64,000 bases of DNA from JAJEAD01 sp964420925 (GTDB lineage Bacteria; Pseudomonadota; Gammaproteobacteria; HK1): positions 59,324 through 123,323 of the forward strand of contig CAYQVB010000086.1 in assembly GCA_964420925.1 (NCBI GenBank), in the 5' to 3' direction. A model generated the notes under the pieces. It saw only the letters and a program-made list of their open reading frames with translations, was not told the DNA's origin and ran no database searches. A program made the translations under genes and the position numbers. Position 1 is the first letter of the stretch. Each line of letters opens with the position of its first letter. This document shows positions 63,775-64,000 of the stretch, piece by piece.

Positions 63775-64000
63775 TCAGTCGGGGATCTCGCAGATGAGTC
63801 CGTAGTGCTGCGGCTGCCGATGGAGGGCGAGGTCGAAGATGTTGCCCCGGATCTCCGTGCAGCGATCGAGGTCGCATTCGGCAACGGCCACTTCGTCACC
63901 CAGGGTCGTGCACATCGCCACGATCTCGCCGGTGGGCGCGATGATGCAGCTCTGGCCGATGAGGTCGCAGCCTTCCTCCCGCCCCGCCTTCGCGACCCCC
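63775..64000 (-). CDS. Carbon-nitrogen hydrolase (nitrilase superfamily), 3' end only
   Basis: The last 75 residues of a nitrilase-superfamily enzyme; the gene enters from the right edge. CDLIGQSCIIAPTGEIVAMCTTLGDEVAVAECDLDRC and the ending FDLALHRQPQHYGLICEIPD resemble N-carbamoyl-D-amino acid amidohydrolases. The catalytic Glu and Cys lie outside the window, so the exact reaction cannot be checked. It is convergent with hicA, with about 260 bases between them in which nothing else was found. Confidence 0.8.
   Translation of the reverse strand, partial: GVAKAGREEGCDLIGQSCIIAPTGEIVAMCTTLGDEVAVAECDLDRCTEIRGNIFDLALHRQPQHYGLICEIPD

Overview
The window is GC-rich DNA with densely packed genes, from a Gram-negative bacterium. 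TamA/TamB-type outer-membrane assembly proteins, CbpA/CbpM, YqeC, MgtE, SoxC/SorA-type sulfite dehydrogenase and many ABC importers point to a proteobacterium, probably a free-living or host-associated aquatic heterotroph. The class cannot be fixed from this sequence. No rRNA, tRNA or CRISPR array was seen.

Layout. 1-6.3 kb: tamB (runs off the left edge), tamA and a DUF1971 protein. 6.4-17 kb: an MFS exporter, a Na/Pi cotransporter with a PhoU-like tail, a YbiO-like mechanosensitive channel, the cbpA-cbpM chaperone pair, and an operon of a small MscS-like protein, a membrane-less MgtE-N/CBS protein and a complete MgtE. 17-22 kb: a glycine betaine-type importer with proV divergent from a double-length proW and proX. 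22-25.4 kb: yqeC, then a PhyH dioxygenase followed by three tandem paralogues of a PPOX/FMN-split-barrel protein. 25.4-28.9 kb: an island of lower GC carrying a dichloromethane dehalogenase-like glutathione S-transferase (DcmA-like) and a DcmR-like HTH-MEDS regulator, with broken IS5 and IS3 transposase genes around it. 28.9-33 kb: a polyamine/PotABCD-type importer. 33-37.2 kb: penicillin acylase family protein, a small secreted protein, a second PhyH protein. 37.3-43.6 kb: urocanate hydratase divergent from a complete Liv-type branched-chain importer. 43.5-49 kb, all on the minus strand: SDR, GNAT, sulfite dehydrogenase, dihaem cytochrome c, GlcG/HbpS-like protein and TauD-like dioxygenase. 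49.4-53.6 kb: an NtaA/DszA flavin monooxygenase, an ATPase plus TOPRIM-like pair that resembles anti-phage OLD/PARIS systems, and a small SRPBCC-like protein. 53.7-62.3 kb: NCS2 purine-type permease, sulfoacetaldehyde acetyltransferase (xsc), MFS transporter, Baeyer-Villiger monooxygenase, GST and a luciferase-like monooxygenase. 62.6-64 kb: a HicB-HicA toxin-antitoxin pair with a good promoter, and the 3' end of a nitrilase-family gene cut by the right edge.

How it fits together. The common theme is uptake and oxidative breakdown of small organic solutes: betaines, polyamines, amino acids, sulfonates and possibly halomethanes. The sulfonate genes are coherent: TauD-like and Xsc enzymes both release sulfite, and a periplasmic molybdenum sulfite dehydrogenase with its cytochrome would oxidise it. 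The most notable item is the dcmA/dcmR-like cassette. Its gene order differs from my memory of the methylotroph arrangement, and insertion-sequence fossils on both sides suggest old horizontal transfer. Family assignments here come from reading motifs and from memory of the families; no database search was run.
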